From Pseudomonas sp. H3(2019) (GTDB lineage Bacteria > Pseudomonadota > Gammaproteobacteria > Pseudomonadales > Pseudomonadaceae): a DNA stretch of 64,000 nucleotides. A program made the translations under genes and the position numbers. The DNA lies in contig NZ_VMSG01000016.1 in the NCBI RefSeq assembly GCF_007713465.1, forward strand, positions 1 to 64,000, written 5' to 3'. The notes below the pieces were generated by a model. It was not told the DNA's origin. It made no database searches and worked only from the letters and a program-made list of their open reading frames with translations. This document shows positions 15,109 to 25,232 of this stretch, piece after piece; the first letter of the stretch is position 1; each line of letters starts with the position of its first letter.

Positions 15109-16941
15109 TTACTCCACCGTCACCGATTTTGCCAGGTTACGCGGTTGGTCGACGTCAGTGCCTTTAAGCACAGCGACGTAGTACGAGAGCAGTTGCAGCG
15201 GAATGGTGTAGAGGATCGGCGACAGGATGTCGTGGATGTGCGGCATGTTGACCACATACGTGCCTTCGCCATTGCTCATGCCGGCTTTTTCGTCAGCAAA
15301 CACAATCAGCTGACCACCACGGGCGCGAACTTCCTGCAGGTTGGATTTCAACTTCTCCAACAGCTCGTTGTTCGGTGCCACCGTCACTACTGGCATGTCG
15401 TCGTCGACCAGCGCCAACGGACCATGCTTGAGTTCGCCGGCCGGGTAGGCTTCAGCGTGGATGTAGGAGATTTCCTTGAGCTTCAGCGAGCCTTCCATCG
15501 CCACCGGGTACTGTGCGCCACGACCCAGGAACAGCGTGTGTTTCTTGTCGGCAAACAGCTCGGCGACTTTCTCCACAATGCTGTCCATGGCCAACGCTTC
15601 ACCCAGGCGGGCAGGCAAACGGCGAAGCTCTTCGACCAGTGTCGCTTCCACGCCTTCAGCCAAGGTGCCACGCACCTGACCCAGCGACAGTGTCAACAGC
15701 AACAAGCCCACCAACTGAGTGGTAAAGGCTTTGGTCGATGCCACACCGATTTCGCGACCGGCTTGGGTCAGCAAGGTCAGATCGGACTCACGCACCAGGG
15801 AACTGATGCCAACGTTGCAGATCGCCAGACTGGCGAGGAAACCCAACTCTTTGGCATTGCGCAGTGCCGCAAGGGTGTCAGCGGTTTCGCCCGACTGGGA
15901 GATGGTCACGAACAGCGAATCGGGTTGAACGACCACTTTGCGATAGCGGAATTCGCTGGCGACTTCAACCTGGCACGGGATCCCGGCCAGTTCTTCCAGC
16001 CAGTAACGCGCAACCATACCGGCGTGATAGCTGGTGCCGCAGGCGACGATTTGTACGTTGCGGACCTTGGCGAACAACTCGGCAGCTTGCGGACCAAATG
16101 CTTGCACCAAGACCTGATTCTGGCTGAGGCGGCCTTCCAGGGTCCGTTGCACGACCGACGGCTGCTCGTGGATTTCCTTGAGCATGTAGTGACGGAACTC
16201 GCCCTTCTCGGCGGATTCGGTGTTATCGCGGTACTGCACCGCTTCGCGCTCGACAACGTTGCCGTCGATATCCCAGATCTGCACGCTGTCGCGGCGGATC
16301 TCCGCGATATCGCCCTCTTCCAGGTACATGAAACGGTCAGTGACCTGACGCAATGCCAACTGGTCGGACGCGAGGAAGTTCTCGCCCAGACCCAGGCCGA
16401 TCACCAGTGGGCTGCCACTGCGAGCTGCGACCAGACGATCCGGTTGTTGCGCGCTAATAACGGCCAACCCGTAAGCGCCGTGCAACTCCTTGACGGTGGC
16501 CTTGAGAGCGACGGTCAGGTCAGGGAGTTCTTTGAGTTTGTGGTTCAGCAAATGGGCAATGACTTCAGTATCGGTGTCCGAGGTGAACACGTAACCCATT
16601 GCCTTGAGCTGCTCACGCAGGGCTTCATGGTTTTCGATGATGCCGTTGTGCACCACCGCCAGATCGCCGGAGAAATGCGGGTGAGCATTACGCTCGCAGG
16701 GTGCACCGTGAGTGGCCCAACGGGTGTGGGCGATGCCCAGACGGCCAACCAGCGGCTCTTGCGCCAGAGCTTGTTCCAGTTCGCTGACCTTGCCCGGGCG
16801 ACGCATGCGCTCGAGTTTTTCACCGTTGGTGTAAACCGCCACGCCGGCGCTGTCGTAGCCGCGGTATTCAAGGCGCTTCAGACCTTCGAGCAAAATAGCG
16901 GTGATATTACGTTCCGCGACTGCACCGACAATTCCACACAT
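15109..16941 (-). CDS. glmS: Glutamine-fructose-6-phosphate aminotransferase
   Basis: GlmS makes glucosamine-6-phosphate from fructose-6-phosphate and glutamine, the first step towards UDP-GlcNAc for peptidoglycan and LPS. The 610-residue protein begins MCGIVGAV, so Cys2 is the N-terminal nucleophile of the glutaminase domain (1-240). Two SIS sugar-isomerase domains follow (ACGTSYHAG near 300; SQSGETADT near 350), and the C-terminus DQPRNLAKSVTVE is the conserved stretch whose DNA is recognised by TnsD. It lies directly after glmR. The Tn7-like element is inserted just beyond its stop codon, leaving the coding sequence intact. Confidence 0.97.
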   Translation of the reverse strand: MCGIVGAVAERNITAILLEGLKRLEYRGYDSAGVAVYTNGEKLERMRRPGKVSELEQALAQEPLVGRLGIAHTRWATHGAPCERNAHPHFSGDLAVVHNGIIENHEALREQLKAMGYVFTSDTDTEVIAHLLNHKLKELPDLTVALKATVKELHGAYGLAVISAQQPDRLVAARSGSPLVIGLGLGENFLASDQLALRQVTDRFMYLEEGDIAEIRRDSVQIWDIDGNVVEREAVQYRDNTESAEKGEFRHYMLKEIHEQPSVVQRTLEGRLSQNQVLVQAFGPQAAELFAKVRNVQIVACGTSYHAGMVARYWLEELAGIPCQVEVASEFRYRKVVVQPDSLFVTISQSGETADTLAALRNAKELGFLASLAICNVGISSLVRESDLTLLTQAGREIGVASTKAFTTQLVGLLLLTLSLGQVRGTLAEGVEATLVEELRRLPARLGEALAMDSIVEKVAELFADKKHTLFLGRGAQYPVAMEGSLKLKEISYIHAEAYPAGELKHGPLALVDDDMPVVTVAPNNELLEKLKSNLQEVRARGGQLIVFADEKAGMSNGEGTYVVNMPHIHDILSPILYTIPLQLLSYYVAVLKGTDVDQPRNLAKSVTVE

Positions 16942-16942
16942 G

Positions 16943-17719
16943 CTATTTCTCCTGGCTGATTGCCGCGCATATCACGTTAATGCCGCGGGCCTGAATCTGA
17001 TCACGAGCCTCTTGCAGCAGGCGATCATCGGTAATAAGGGTATGGATGCTGCTCCATGGCAGCTCCAGATTTGGAATCTTGCGGCCGATCTTGTCGGATT
17101 CGACCATCACGATCACTTCACGGGCCACGTCGGCCATCACTCGGCTTAGACCGAGCAATTCATTAAAGGTCGTGGTACCTCGTACCAGATCAATGCCATC
17201 GGCACCGATGAACAACTGATCAAAATCGTAAGAGCGCAGGACCTGCTCGGCGACCTGCCCCTGGAATGACTCGGAATGCGGGTCCCAGGTTCCCCCGGTC
17301 ATCAACAGCACAGGCTCATGTTCAAGTTCGCCCAACGCATTGGCGACGTACAACGAATTGGTCATGACCACCAGGCCCGGCTGTTGGCCAAGTTGTGGAA
17401 TCATCGCCGCCGTGGTGCTGCCACTGTCGATAATGATCCGCGCATGTTCGCGAATCCGCGCCACCGCGGCTTGCGCAATGGCTTGTTTGTACAGGGAAAC
17501 GGATTGGCTCGCGTCACTGACCAACTCTTGCGGCATGGTGATCGCACCGCCGTAACGGCGTAACAACAAGCCATTGCTTTCAAGTGCCGCCAAATCTTTG
17601 CGAATTGTAACTTCAGAGGTTTCAAAACGCTTGGCCAATTGATCCACACTGACTTCACCCTGCTCAGTGAGCAAGGCAAGGATATTGTGGCGACGTTGTG
17701 GTGTATTGCGCTTTGACAT
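16943..17719 (-). CDS. glmR: DeoR-family regulator GlmR
   Basis: This 258-residue protein has an N-terminal DeoR HTH (RRHNILALLTEQGEVSVDQL, then AKRFETSEVTIRKDL) and a C-terminal sugar-phosphate sensor domain (DSGSTTAAMIPQL, MTGGTWDPHS, IGADGID). The start at 17,719 (MSKRNTPQRR) fits the family; an upstream ATG at 17,761 would run through an operator-like palindrome. The gene is 1 bp from glmS and is expected to control amino-sugar genes in response to an amino-sugar phosphate. Regulation of glmS itself is inferred from position. Confidence 0.9.
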   Translation of the reverse strand: MSKRNTPQRRHNILALLTEQGEVSVDQLAKRFETSEVTIRKDLAALESNGLLLRRYGGAITMPQELVSDASQSVSLYKQAIAQAAVARIREHARIIIDSGSTTAAMIPQLGQQPGLVVMTNSLYVANALGELEHEPVLLMTGGTWDPHSESFQGQVAEQVLRSYDFDQLFIGADGIDLVRGTTTFNELLGLSRVMADVAREVIVMVESDKIGRKIPNLELPWSSIHTLITDDRLLQEARDQIQARGINVICAAISQEK

Positions 17720-17729
17720 GAGCTGGTAA

Positions 17730-17754
17730 GTTTCGATTCGAAATATAACGAAAG
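17730..17754. promoter_or_regulatory. Putative GlmR operator
   Basis: TTTCGATTCGAAA (17,731-17,743) is a perfect palindrome, and CGAAA recurs 10 bp later (17,749-17,753). TTTCG/CGAAA units at 10-bp spacing are typical of DeoR-family operators. It lies just upstream of the glmR start, which suggests autoregulation. Confidence 0.5.
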
Positions 17755-17821
17755 CAATCAAAACCTATCGGCGAAACTTCGTCAAGCCGGAGCGCGAAAA
17801 AACATCTGTGGATAACCCATA

Positions 17822-17901
17822 AAAAGATCGCAGCCTGCGGCAGTTCCTACGAGGATCGGGTAGACCTATTCCGTAGGAGCTGCCGCAGGCTGCGATCTTT
17901 T
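17822..17901. repeat. REP inverted pair (REPIN) between glmU and glmR
   Basis: AAAGATCGCAGCCTGCGGCA in the left arm is matched in inverted orientation by the right arm ending TGCGATCTTTT, with a 22-bp spacer. This is a common Pseudomonas REP pair. It may also stop or stabilise the glmU transcript. Confidence 0.85.
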
Positions 17902-17923
17902 GATATTACGATCTGTGGATAAC

Positions 17924-19291
17924 TCAGCTCTTCTGGACTTTCACCGGACGCTTCCAGCCGTCGATATTCTTCTGCCGAGCCCGACCAACGGCCAACTGGG
18001 ATTTATCCACAGTTGAGGTAATCGTCGAACCTGCCGCAGTGGTCGCGCCGTCCAGGATATCCACAGGCGCTACCAACGAGTTGTTGGAGCCAATGAATAC
18101 GTCTTCACCCAGGACGGTCTTCCACTTGTTGACGCCATCATAGTTGCAGGTGATGGTGCCGGCGCCAATGTTGGTCCGCGCGCCGACTTCGGCATCGCCC
18201 AGGTAGGTCAAGTGGCCGGCCTTGGCGCCTTCACCCAGATGGGCATTCTTCAGTTCGACAAAGTTACCCACATGGGCGCGGGCTTCCAGCACGGTGCCCG
18301 GACGCAAGCGTGCAAACGGACCGGCATCGCTGCCCTCGCCCAATACCGCGCCGTCGATGTGGCTGTTGGCCTTGATGACCACGCCCTTGCGCAGGGTGCT
18401 GTCCTTGATCACGCAGTTCGGACCAATGACCACGTCGTCTTCGATGACCACCCGGCCTTCGAGAATCACGTTGATGTCGATCAGCACATCACGGCCGACA
18501 GTCACTTCACCGCGCACATCAAACCGTGCCGGATCGCGCAACGTCACGCCCTGGGCCATCAGGCGACGGCCTTCGCGCAACTGATAATGACGTTCAAGCT
18601 CTGCGAGCTGTATACGGTCGTTGGCGCCCTGCACTTCCATCGCGTCGTGAGGCTGCTCGGTGTCCACCACCAGACCGTCGCTGACTGCCATGGCAATCAC
18701 GTCGGTCAGGTAGTACTCGCCTTGGGCGTTGTTGTTGGAGAGCCGGCTCATCCAGTCGCCCAGATGACTGGCCGGTACCGCCAGAATGCCGGTGTTGCCT
18801 TCAGTAATCGTACGCTCGGCTTCGCTGGCATCTTTGTGCTCGACGATAGCGGTCACCCGACCATCGGCATTGCGCACGATACGGCCATAACCCGTCGGGT
18901 CATCGAGTTCGACGGTCAACAGCCCCATCTGCAGCGGCGCCACAAGCTTGAGCAGGCGTTGCAGGGTCGGGACTTCAATCAGCGGCACGTCACCGTAAAG
19001 AATCAACACGGTATCGGCGGTAATGAACGGTACAGCCTGGGCCACTGCGTGACCTGTGCCAAGTTGCTTGTCCTGCAACACGAAGTTCAAGTCATCTGCA
19101 GCCAGACGCTCGCGTACCACATCGGCGCCATGGCCGATCACCACATGAATACGCTGTGGATCAAGTTGGCGGGCGCTGTGGATAACATGGCCAAGCATGG
19201 AGTTCCCTGCCACCGGGTGAAGCACCTTTGGCAGCGCCGAACGCATGCGAGTGCCTTGACCGGCAGCGAGAATAACGATTTCTAGAGACAT
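17924..19291 (-). CDS. glmU: Bifunctional UDP-GlcNAc pyrophosphorylase / GlcN-1-P acetyltransferase
   Basis: GlmU acetylates glucosamine-1-phosphate and then couples it to UTP to give UDP-GlcNAc. The N-terminal nucleotidyltransferase domain has LAAGQGTRMRSALPKVLHPV at residues 7-26. The C-terminal half (from about 250) is a left-handed beta-helix built of hexapeptide repeats, ending near GTITCNYDG. The length of 455 residues is normal. It is downstream of atpC, separated by a terminator, and upstream of glmR-glmS, so three amino-sugar genes are clustered. Confidence 0.97.
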   Translation of the reverse strand: MSLEIVILAAGQGTRMRSALPKVLHPVAGNSMLGHVIHSARQLDPQRIHVVIGHGADVVRERLAADDLNFVLQDKQLGTGHAVAQAVPFITADTVLILYGDVPLIEVPTLQRLLKLVAPLQMGLLTVELDDPTGYGRIVRNADGRVTAIVEHKDASEAERTITEGNTGILAVPASHLGDWMSRLSNNNAQGEYYLTDVIAMAVSDGLVVDTEQPHDAMEVQGANDRIQLAELERHYQLREGRRLMAQGVTLRDPARFDVRGEVTVGRDVLIDINVILEGRVVIEDDVVIGPNCVIKDSTLRKGVVIKANSHIDGAVLGEGSDAGPFARLRPGTVLEARAHVGNFVELKNAHLGEGAKAGHLTYLGDAEVGARTNIGAGTITCNYDGVNKWKTVLGEDVFIGSNNSLVAPVDILDGATTAAGSTITSTVDKSQLAVGRARQKNIDGWKRPVKVQKS

Positions 19292-19352
19292 GACTGGCTA
19301 CCAATCCTGGGAGGTCAGCGGCTGCGACCAAGAGGTAATTTGCAGAAAAAGA

Positions 19353-19380
19353 AAAAGGGTAGCCGAGGCTACCCTTTTTA
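19353..19380. terminator. Bidirectional terminator between atpC and glmU
   Basis: GGGTAGCC-GAG-GGCTACCC-type hairpin (stem GGGTAGCC/GGCTACCC) flanked by A and T runs on both sides. On the minus strand it ends the atp operon. Confidence 0.85.
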
Positions 19381-19408
19381 ATCAATCACACAACAAGCGG
19401 GAGGCTTA

Positions 19409-19834
19409 TCAGCCGCCGAACTTCTTGCGGATCTGCTGGACGGTGCGCAGCTGAGCTGTCGCCTCGGCCAGACGTGCGGCAGCGGAACCGTAGTCGAACT
19501 CGGCGCCTCTTTCATGCAAGGCCTTCTCGGCAGCCTGAACGGCTTGCTGAGCGGAGGCTTCGTCCAGGTCGGCAGCACGTTGCACAGTGTCGGCAAGAAC
19601 CTTGACCATGTTCGGCTGAACCTCGAGGAAACCACCGGAGATGTAAAACACCTCGGCTTCCCCGCCCTGCTTGATCAAGCGGATCGGACCTGGTTTCAGA
19701 TTAGTGATCAGCGGAGCGTGACCCAGAGCGATACCAAGATCACCCAGCTCACCGTGCGCAATCACCATCTCGACCAGACCAGAGAAGATTTCCCCTTCCG
19801 CACTGACGATGTCGCAATGGACTGTCATAGCCAT
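19409..19834 (-). CDS. atpC: F1Fo ATP synthase epsilon subunit
   Basis: This 141-residue subunit starts MAMTVHCDIVSAEGEIFSGL, the beta-sandwich domain that binds the gamma shaft and c-ring. The C-terminal helical hairpin (LDEASAQQAVQAAEKALHER) is the part that can inhibit ATP hydrolysis. It is the last gene of the atp operon, 45 bp after atpD, and is followed by a strong hairpin terminator. Confidence 0.96.
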   Translation of the reverse strand: MAMTVHCDIVSAEGEIFSGLVEMVIAHGELGDLGIALGHAPLITNLKPGPIRLIKQGGEAEVFYISGGFLEVQPNMVKVLADTVQRAADLDEASAQQAVQAAEKALHERGAEFDYGSAAARLAEATAQLRTVQQIRKKFGG

Positions 19835-19879
19835 CTGCTTGCCTCAACCTAAATTAGCGCCCGTCGCCGGGCGCCTGGA

Positions 19880-21259
19880 TTACAGTTTCTTGGCTTTCTC
19901 GATCGCTTCTTCGATGCCGCCGACCATGTAGAACGCTTGTTCTGGCAGGTGGTCGTAGTCACCGTTGAGGATGCCTTTGAAGCCAGCAATGGTGTCTTTC
20001 AGGGAAACGTATTTACCCGATGCACCAGTGAAGACTTCAGCCACGAAGAACGGCTGCGACAAGAAACGCTGGATCTTACGAGCACGGTTTACCAACTGCT
20101 TGTCGGCTTCCGACAGCTCGTCCATACCCAGGATCGCAATGATGTCCTTCAGTTCTTTGTAACGCTGCAGAACATACTGAACGCCGCGAGCGGTGTCGTA
20201 GTGGTCCTGGCCGATCACGTTCGGGTCCAGCTGGCGCGAAGTCGAGTCCAGTGGATCGACCGCTGGGTAGATACCCAGGGAAGCGATGTCACGGGACAGA
20301 ACGACGGTGGCGTCCAAGTGGGCGAAGGTGGTCGCTGGCGACGGGTCAGTCAAGTCATCAGCAGGTACGTATACCGCTTGGATCGAAGTGATCGAGCCTT
20401 CCTTGGTCGAAGTGATACGTTCTTGCAGAACGCCCATCTCTTCAGCCAGGGTCGGCTGGTAACCTACTGCCGAAGGCATACGGCCCAGCAGTGCGGATAC
20501 TTCAGTACCGGCCAGGGTGTAACGATAGATGTTGTCGACGAACAGCAGAACGTCGTTACCTTCGTCACGGAACTTCTCGGCCATGGTCAGGCCAGTCAGT
20601 GCTACGCGCAGACGGTTACCCGGCGGCTCGTTCATCTGACCGTAAACCAGTGCCACTTTGTCCAGAACGTTGGAATCCTTCATCTCGTGGTAGAAGTCGT
20701 TACCCTCACGAGTACGCTCACCCACACCGGCGAACACGGAATAACCGCTGTGCTCGATGGCGATGTTACGGATCAGTTCCATCATGTTTACGGTTTTGCC
20801 TACACCGGCACCACCGAACAGACCGACTTTACCGCCCTTGGCGAACGGGCAAACCAGGTCGATAACCTTGATGCCGGTTTCCAGCAGGTCGTTGCCGCCA
20901 GCTTGTTCAGCGAAGGTTGGCGCAGGACGGTGAATGCCCCAGCGCTCTTCGGTGTCGATCGGGCCAGCTTCGTCGATCGGGTTGCCCAGAACGTCCATGA
21001 TCCGGCCCAGGGTCGCTTTACCGACTGGTACGGAGATGGCTGCGCCAGAGTCAGTGACTTCCAGACCGCGCTTCAAGCCTTCGGTGGAACCCATCGCAAT
21101 GGTACGAACCACGCCGTCGCCCAGCTGCTGCTGAACTTCCAGGGTGGTGCCGGCATCGCTTTGTACTTTCAAAGCGTTGTAGATGCTCGGTACGCTGTCG
21201 CGTGGAAATTCCACGTCGATAACGGCGCCGATGATTTGAACGATACGTCCGCTACTCAT
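19880..21259 (-). CDS. atpD: F1Fo ATP synthase beta subunit
   Basis: The 459-residue catalytic subunit carries the P-loop GGAGVGKT near residue 150, the catalytic Glu region GVGERTREGND, the Walker B strand VLLFVDNIYRYT and the DELSEADKQ (DELSEED-like) segment near the C-terminus. Three copies in the F1 head make ATP. Its start is 27 bp after the atpG stop, within the ATP synthase operon. Sequence and length are those of a normal gammaproteobacterial enzyme. Confidence 0.98.
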   Translation of the reverse strand: MSSGRIVQIIGAVIDVEFPRDSVPSIYNALKVQSDAGTTLEVQQQLGDGVVRTIAMGSTEGLKRGLEVTDSGAAISVPVGKATLGRIMDVLGNPIDEAGPIDTEERWGIHRPAPTFAEQAGGNDLLETGIKVIDLVCPFAKGGKVGLFGGAGVGKTVNMMELIRNIAIEHSGYSVFAGVGERTREGNDFYHEMKDSNVLDKVALVYGQMNEPPGNRLRVALTGLTMAEKFRDEGNDVLLFVDNIYRYTLAGTEVSALLGRMPSAVGYQPTLAEEMGVLQERITSTKEGSITSIQAVYVPADDLTDPSPATTFAHLDATVVLSRDIASLGIYPAVDPLDSTSRQLDPNVIGQDHYDTARGVQYVLQRYKELKDIIAILGMDELSEADKQLVNRARKIQRFLSQPFFVAEVFTGASGKYVSLKDTIAGFKGILNGDYDHLPEQAFYMVGGIEEAIEKAKKL

Positions 21260-21286
21260 AGCTGGATCCTCTGAATATTTGAACCG

Positions 21287-22147
21287 TTAAACCGCGGCAG
21301 CGCCGCCGACGATTTCCGAGATCTCTTGGGTGATCGCAGCCTGACGCGCCTTGTTGTAGATCAGCTGCAAATCGCTGATCAAATCACCGGCGTTGTCGGT
21401 AGCGTTCTTCATCGCGATCATCCGCGCCGCTTGTTCAGCTGCGTTGTTCTCGACCACCGCCTGGTAGACCTGCGACTCCACGTAACGGACCATCAAGCCG
21501 TCAAGCAGCTCTTTGGCATCCGGTTCATAGAGATAGTCCCAGTGGTGCTTGAGTTCTTGATCCGGGGTTGCCACCAGTGGAATCAATTGCTCCACAGTTG
21601 GCTGTTGCGTCATGGTGTTGATGAACTTGTTGGACACAACGCTCAGACGGTCGATACGGCCGTCCAGGTAGGCATCCAGCATCACCTTGACGCTGCCAAT
21701 CAGATCATTGATCGATGGCTCTTCACCCAAGTGGCTGATAGCTGCTACGACGTTACCGCCGAAGTTGCGGAAGAAAGCCGCACCCTTGCTACCAACAACA
21801 CACAGATCGATCTCGACGCCGTTTTCACGGTTTTTCGCCATGTCCTTGACCAAGGCCTTGAACAGGTTGGTGTTCAAGCCACCACACAGACCACGGTCAC
21901 TGCTCACGACGACATAACCGACGCGCTTGATAGCACGGTCGATCATGAACGGGTGGCGATATTCCGGGTTAGCGTTGGCCAGATGGCCAATAACCTGGCG
22001 GATGCGCTCCGCATAAGGACGGCTAGCAGCCATGCGCATTTGTGCCTTGCGCATTTTACTGACCGCCACTTTTTCCATGGCGCTGGTAATCTTTTGCGTG
22101 CTTTTGATGCTCGCAATCTTACTGCGAATCTCTTTTGCGCCTGCCAT
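21287..22147 (-). CDS. atpG: F1Fo ATP synthase gamma subunit
   Basis: The 286-residue rotor shaft protein begins MAGAKEIRSKIASIKSTQKI, the conserved N-terminal coiled-coil helix. The central Rossmann-like part has SSDRGLCGGLNTNLF, and the C-terminal helix ends KARQAAITQEISEIVGGAAAV, the stretch that turns inside the alpha3beta3 head. It lies between atpA and atpD in the usual operon order. Confidence 0.97.
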   Translation of the reverse strand: MAGAKEIRSKIASIKSTQKITSAMEKVAVSKMRKAQMRMAASRPYAERIRQVIGHLANANPEYRHPFMIDRAIKRVGYVVVSSDRGLCGGLNTNLFKALVKDMAKNRENGVEIDLCVVGSKGAAFFRNFGGNVVAAISHLGEEPSINDLIGSVKVMLDAYLDGRIDRLSVVSNKFINTMTQQPTVEQLIPLVATPDQELKHHWDYLYEPDAKELLDGLMVRYVESQVYQAVVENNAAEQAARMIAMKNATDNAGDLISDLQLIYNKARQAAITQEISEIVGGAAAV

Positions 22148-22197
22148 GTAACACCTATCAGGTTAGCAAGCGGGAGCCTTGCGGCTCCCGCTGCGGC

Positions 22198-23742
<1,545 letters not shown>

Positions 23743-23763
23743 TGCTCTGCTGCCCCTTCAAAC

Positions 23764-24300
23764 TCAAGATTTCAATGCTTCGGCAAGATTCGCGAGTTTG
23801 CCGCGAATCGAGCCATCGATTACCAGGTCGCCGGCGCGAATGATGACACCACCAATAAGGGCGGCATCCTCCGCAACTTGCAGGCGCACTTCCCGGTTGA
23901 GTCGTGCACTGAGAACCTTGGCGAGTTTGTCTTGCTGTTCTTGGTTCAATGCGAAAGCACTGGTCACTTCAACGTCTACCGACTTCTCTTGTTCGGCCTT
24001 GTACAGGTCGAACAGAGCGGATATCTCCGGCAAAAGCGGGAGACGGTCGTTTTCGGCAACGACGTTGATGAAGTTCTGTGCCTTGGCATCAAACTTGTCG
24101 CCGCACACGTCAATAAACGTGGCGGCCTTGTCTGCGCTCGTCAGTCGCGGGGCCTTGAGCACGCGCTGCATGGTGTCGTCTTGCGACACTGCTGCAGCCA
24201 GGCCGAGCATGGCTGACCAAGAGGCCAGTTGCTGGTGGGCCTGGGCATGCTCGAAGGCTGCCTTAGCGTAAGGTCGGGCCAACGTGGTCAGTTCTGCCAT
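23764..24300 (-). CDS. atpH: F1Fo ATP synthase delta subunit
   Basis: The 178-residue stator subunit begins MAELTTLARPYAKAAFEHAQ, the helical domain that binds the top of the alpha subunits. The C-terminal part (VAEDAALIGGVIIRAGDLVI, then DGSIRGKL) is the typical signature that joins the b subunit. It lies 12 bp after atpF and 21 bp before atpA. Confidence 0.96.
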   Translation of the reverse strand: MAELTTLARPYAKAAFEHAQAHQQLASWSAMLGLAAAVSQDDTMQRVLKAPRLTSADKAATFIDVCGDKFDAKAQNFINVVAENDRLPLLPEISALFDLYKAEQEKSVDVEVTSAFALNQEQQDKLAKVLSARLNREVRLQVAEDAALIGGVIIRAGDLVIDGSIRGKLANLAEALKS

Positions 24301-24312
24301 GATCGCCCTCGC

Positions 24313-24783
24313 TTAAATTTCAGCAGCCAGTTTGTTTACCAGCTCCGCGTGCGCGTTTTGATCGATTGTGGCACCCAGGATCTTCTCGGCGCCGCCAACG
24401 GCCAGTGCACCCAGTTGGGCACGCAGCGCGTCTTTGACACTGTTCAGTTCCTGTTCGATCTCGGCCTGAGCCTGCAATTTCACACGTTCAGCGTCGACAC
24501 GGGCTTTATCAACAGCCTCTTCGACGATCTGATTACCGCGCTTCTTGGCTTGCTCAATGATTTCGGCTGCCTGAGCTTTAGCTTCGCGCAGTTGTTGACC
24601 CGCTTTATCTTGGGCCAATTCCAGGTCGCGAGCTGCTCGGGCGGCAGCGTCCAGTCCATCCGCGATCTTCTTCTGACGTTCGTGCAAAGCCGCGATGACC
24701 GGAGGCCACACGAACTTCATGCAAAACAGTACAAAAATGAAGAACGCAACGGACTGGCCAATCAGGGTTGCATTAATGTTCAC
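24313..24783 (-). CDS. atpF: F1Fo ATP synthase b subunit
   Basis: The 156-residue peripheral stalk protein has one N-terminal membrane helix (MNINATLIGQSVAFFIFVLF, then CMKFVWPPVI). A long charged coiled coil (residues 30-150, Ala/Glu/Lys/Gln-rich) follows; it dimerises and holds the delta subunit. Length matches E. coli b (156 aa). Confidence 0.97.
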   Translation of the reverse strand: MNINATLIGQSVAFFIFVLFCMKFVWPPVIAALHERQKKIADGLDAAARAARDLELAQDKAGQQLREAKAQAAEIIEQAKKRGNQIVEEAVDKARVDAERVKLQAQAEIEQELNSVKDALRAQLGALAVGGAEKILGATIDQNAHAELVNKLAAEI

Positions 24784-24841
24784 GCCAACACCTCGCTCGT
24801 TCGTTGTCCATCAGACTTGCTCAACTCGAAAATCCGAGTGA

Positions 24842-25099
24842 TTAGTGAGCGAGTTGACCAACGAAAGGGTTCGCGAAGGTGAAGAACAGAGCGATACCAA
24901 CGCCGATCATGGTTACGGCGTCGAGCAGACCGGCAACGATGAACATTTTAACTTGCAGCATTGGAACCATTTCTGGCTGACGCGCTGCGCCTTCCAGGAA
25001 CTTGCCACCCAACAGGCCGAAACCAATTGCGGTACCCAGTGCGCCCAGGCCGATCAACAGTGCAACAGCGATAGCGGTTAGACCAACTACAGTTTCCAT
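24842..25099 (-). CDS. atpE: F1Fo ATP synthase c subunit
   Basis: This 85-residue proteolipid has two membrane helices joined by the polar loop ARQPEM. The proton-carrying acid is Asp60 ([11 protein letters not shown]), so the ring uses Asp like E. coli. The Gly/Ala-rich first helix ([16 protein letters not shown]) packs the ring. The lack of a Na+-type Gln/Glu signature suggests a proton-driven enzyme. Confidence 0.97.
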
Positions 25100-25186
25100 C
25101 TTTCCTCCCGACTTTTACGTCGTATGGTTTAGGTTTTTTAGATTAAAGCGGTAAAACAAATCGTTTCATCGAGCCCGGTACGGGCC

Positions 25187-25208
25187 CCCTCTCGCCGAGG
25201 CGAGAGGG
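25187..25208. repeat. Perfect 10-bp hairpin between atpB and atpE
   Basis: CCCTCTCGCC-GA-GGCGAGAGGG, a REP-like sequence common in Pseudomonas, sits in the 134-bp atpB-atpE gap. In this operon such a hairpin could protect the highly translated atpE message. Confidence 0.7.
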
Positions 25209-25232
25209 ACATCAGACTAGCCGAAGCCGGTC

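Noticed and set aside
15019..16959. Long plus-strand open frame of 646 codons opposite glmS
   Set aside because: It is the antisense shadow of glmS, caused by GC-rich codon bias. Similar antisense frames opposite atpD, atpA, mnmG, gyrB and glyS were dropped for the same reason.
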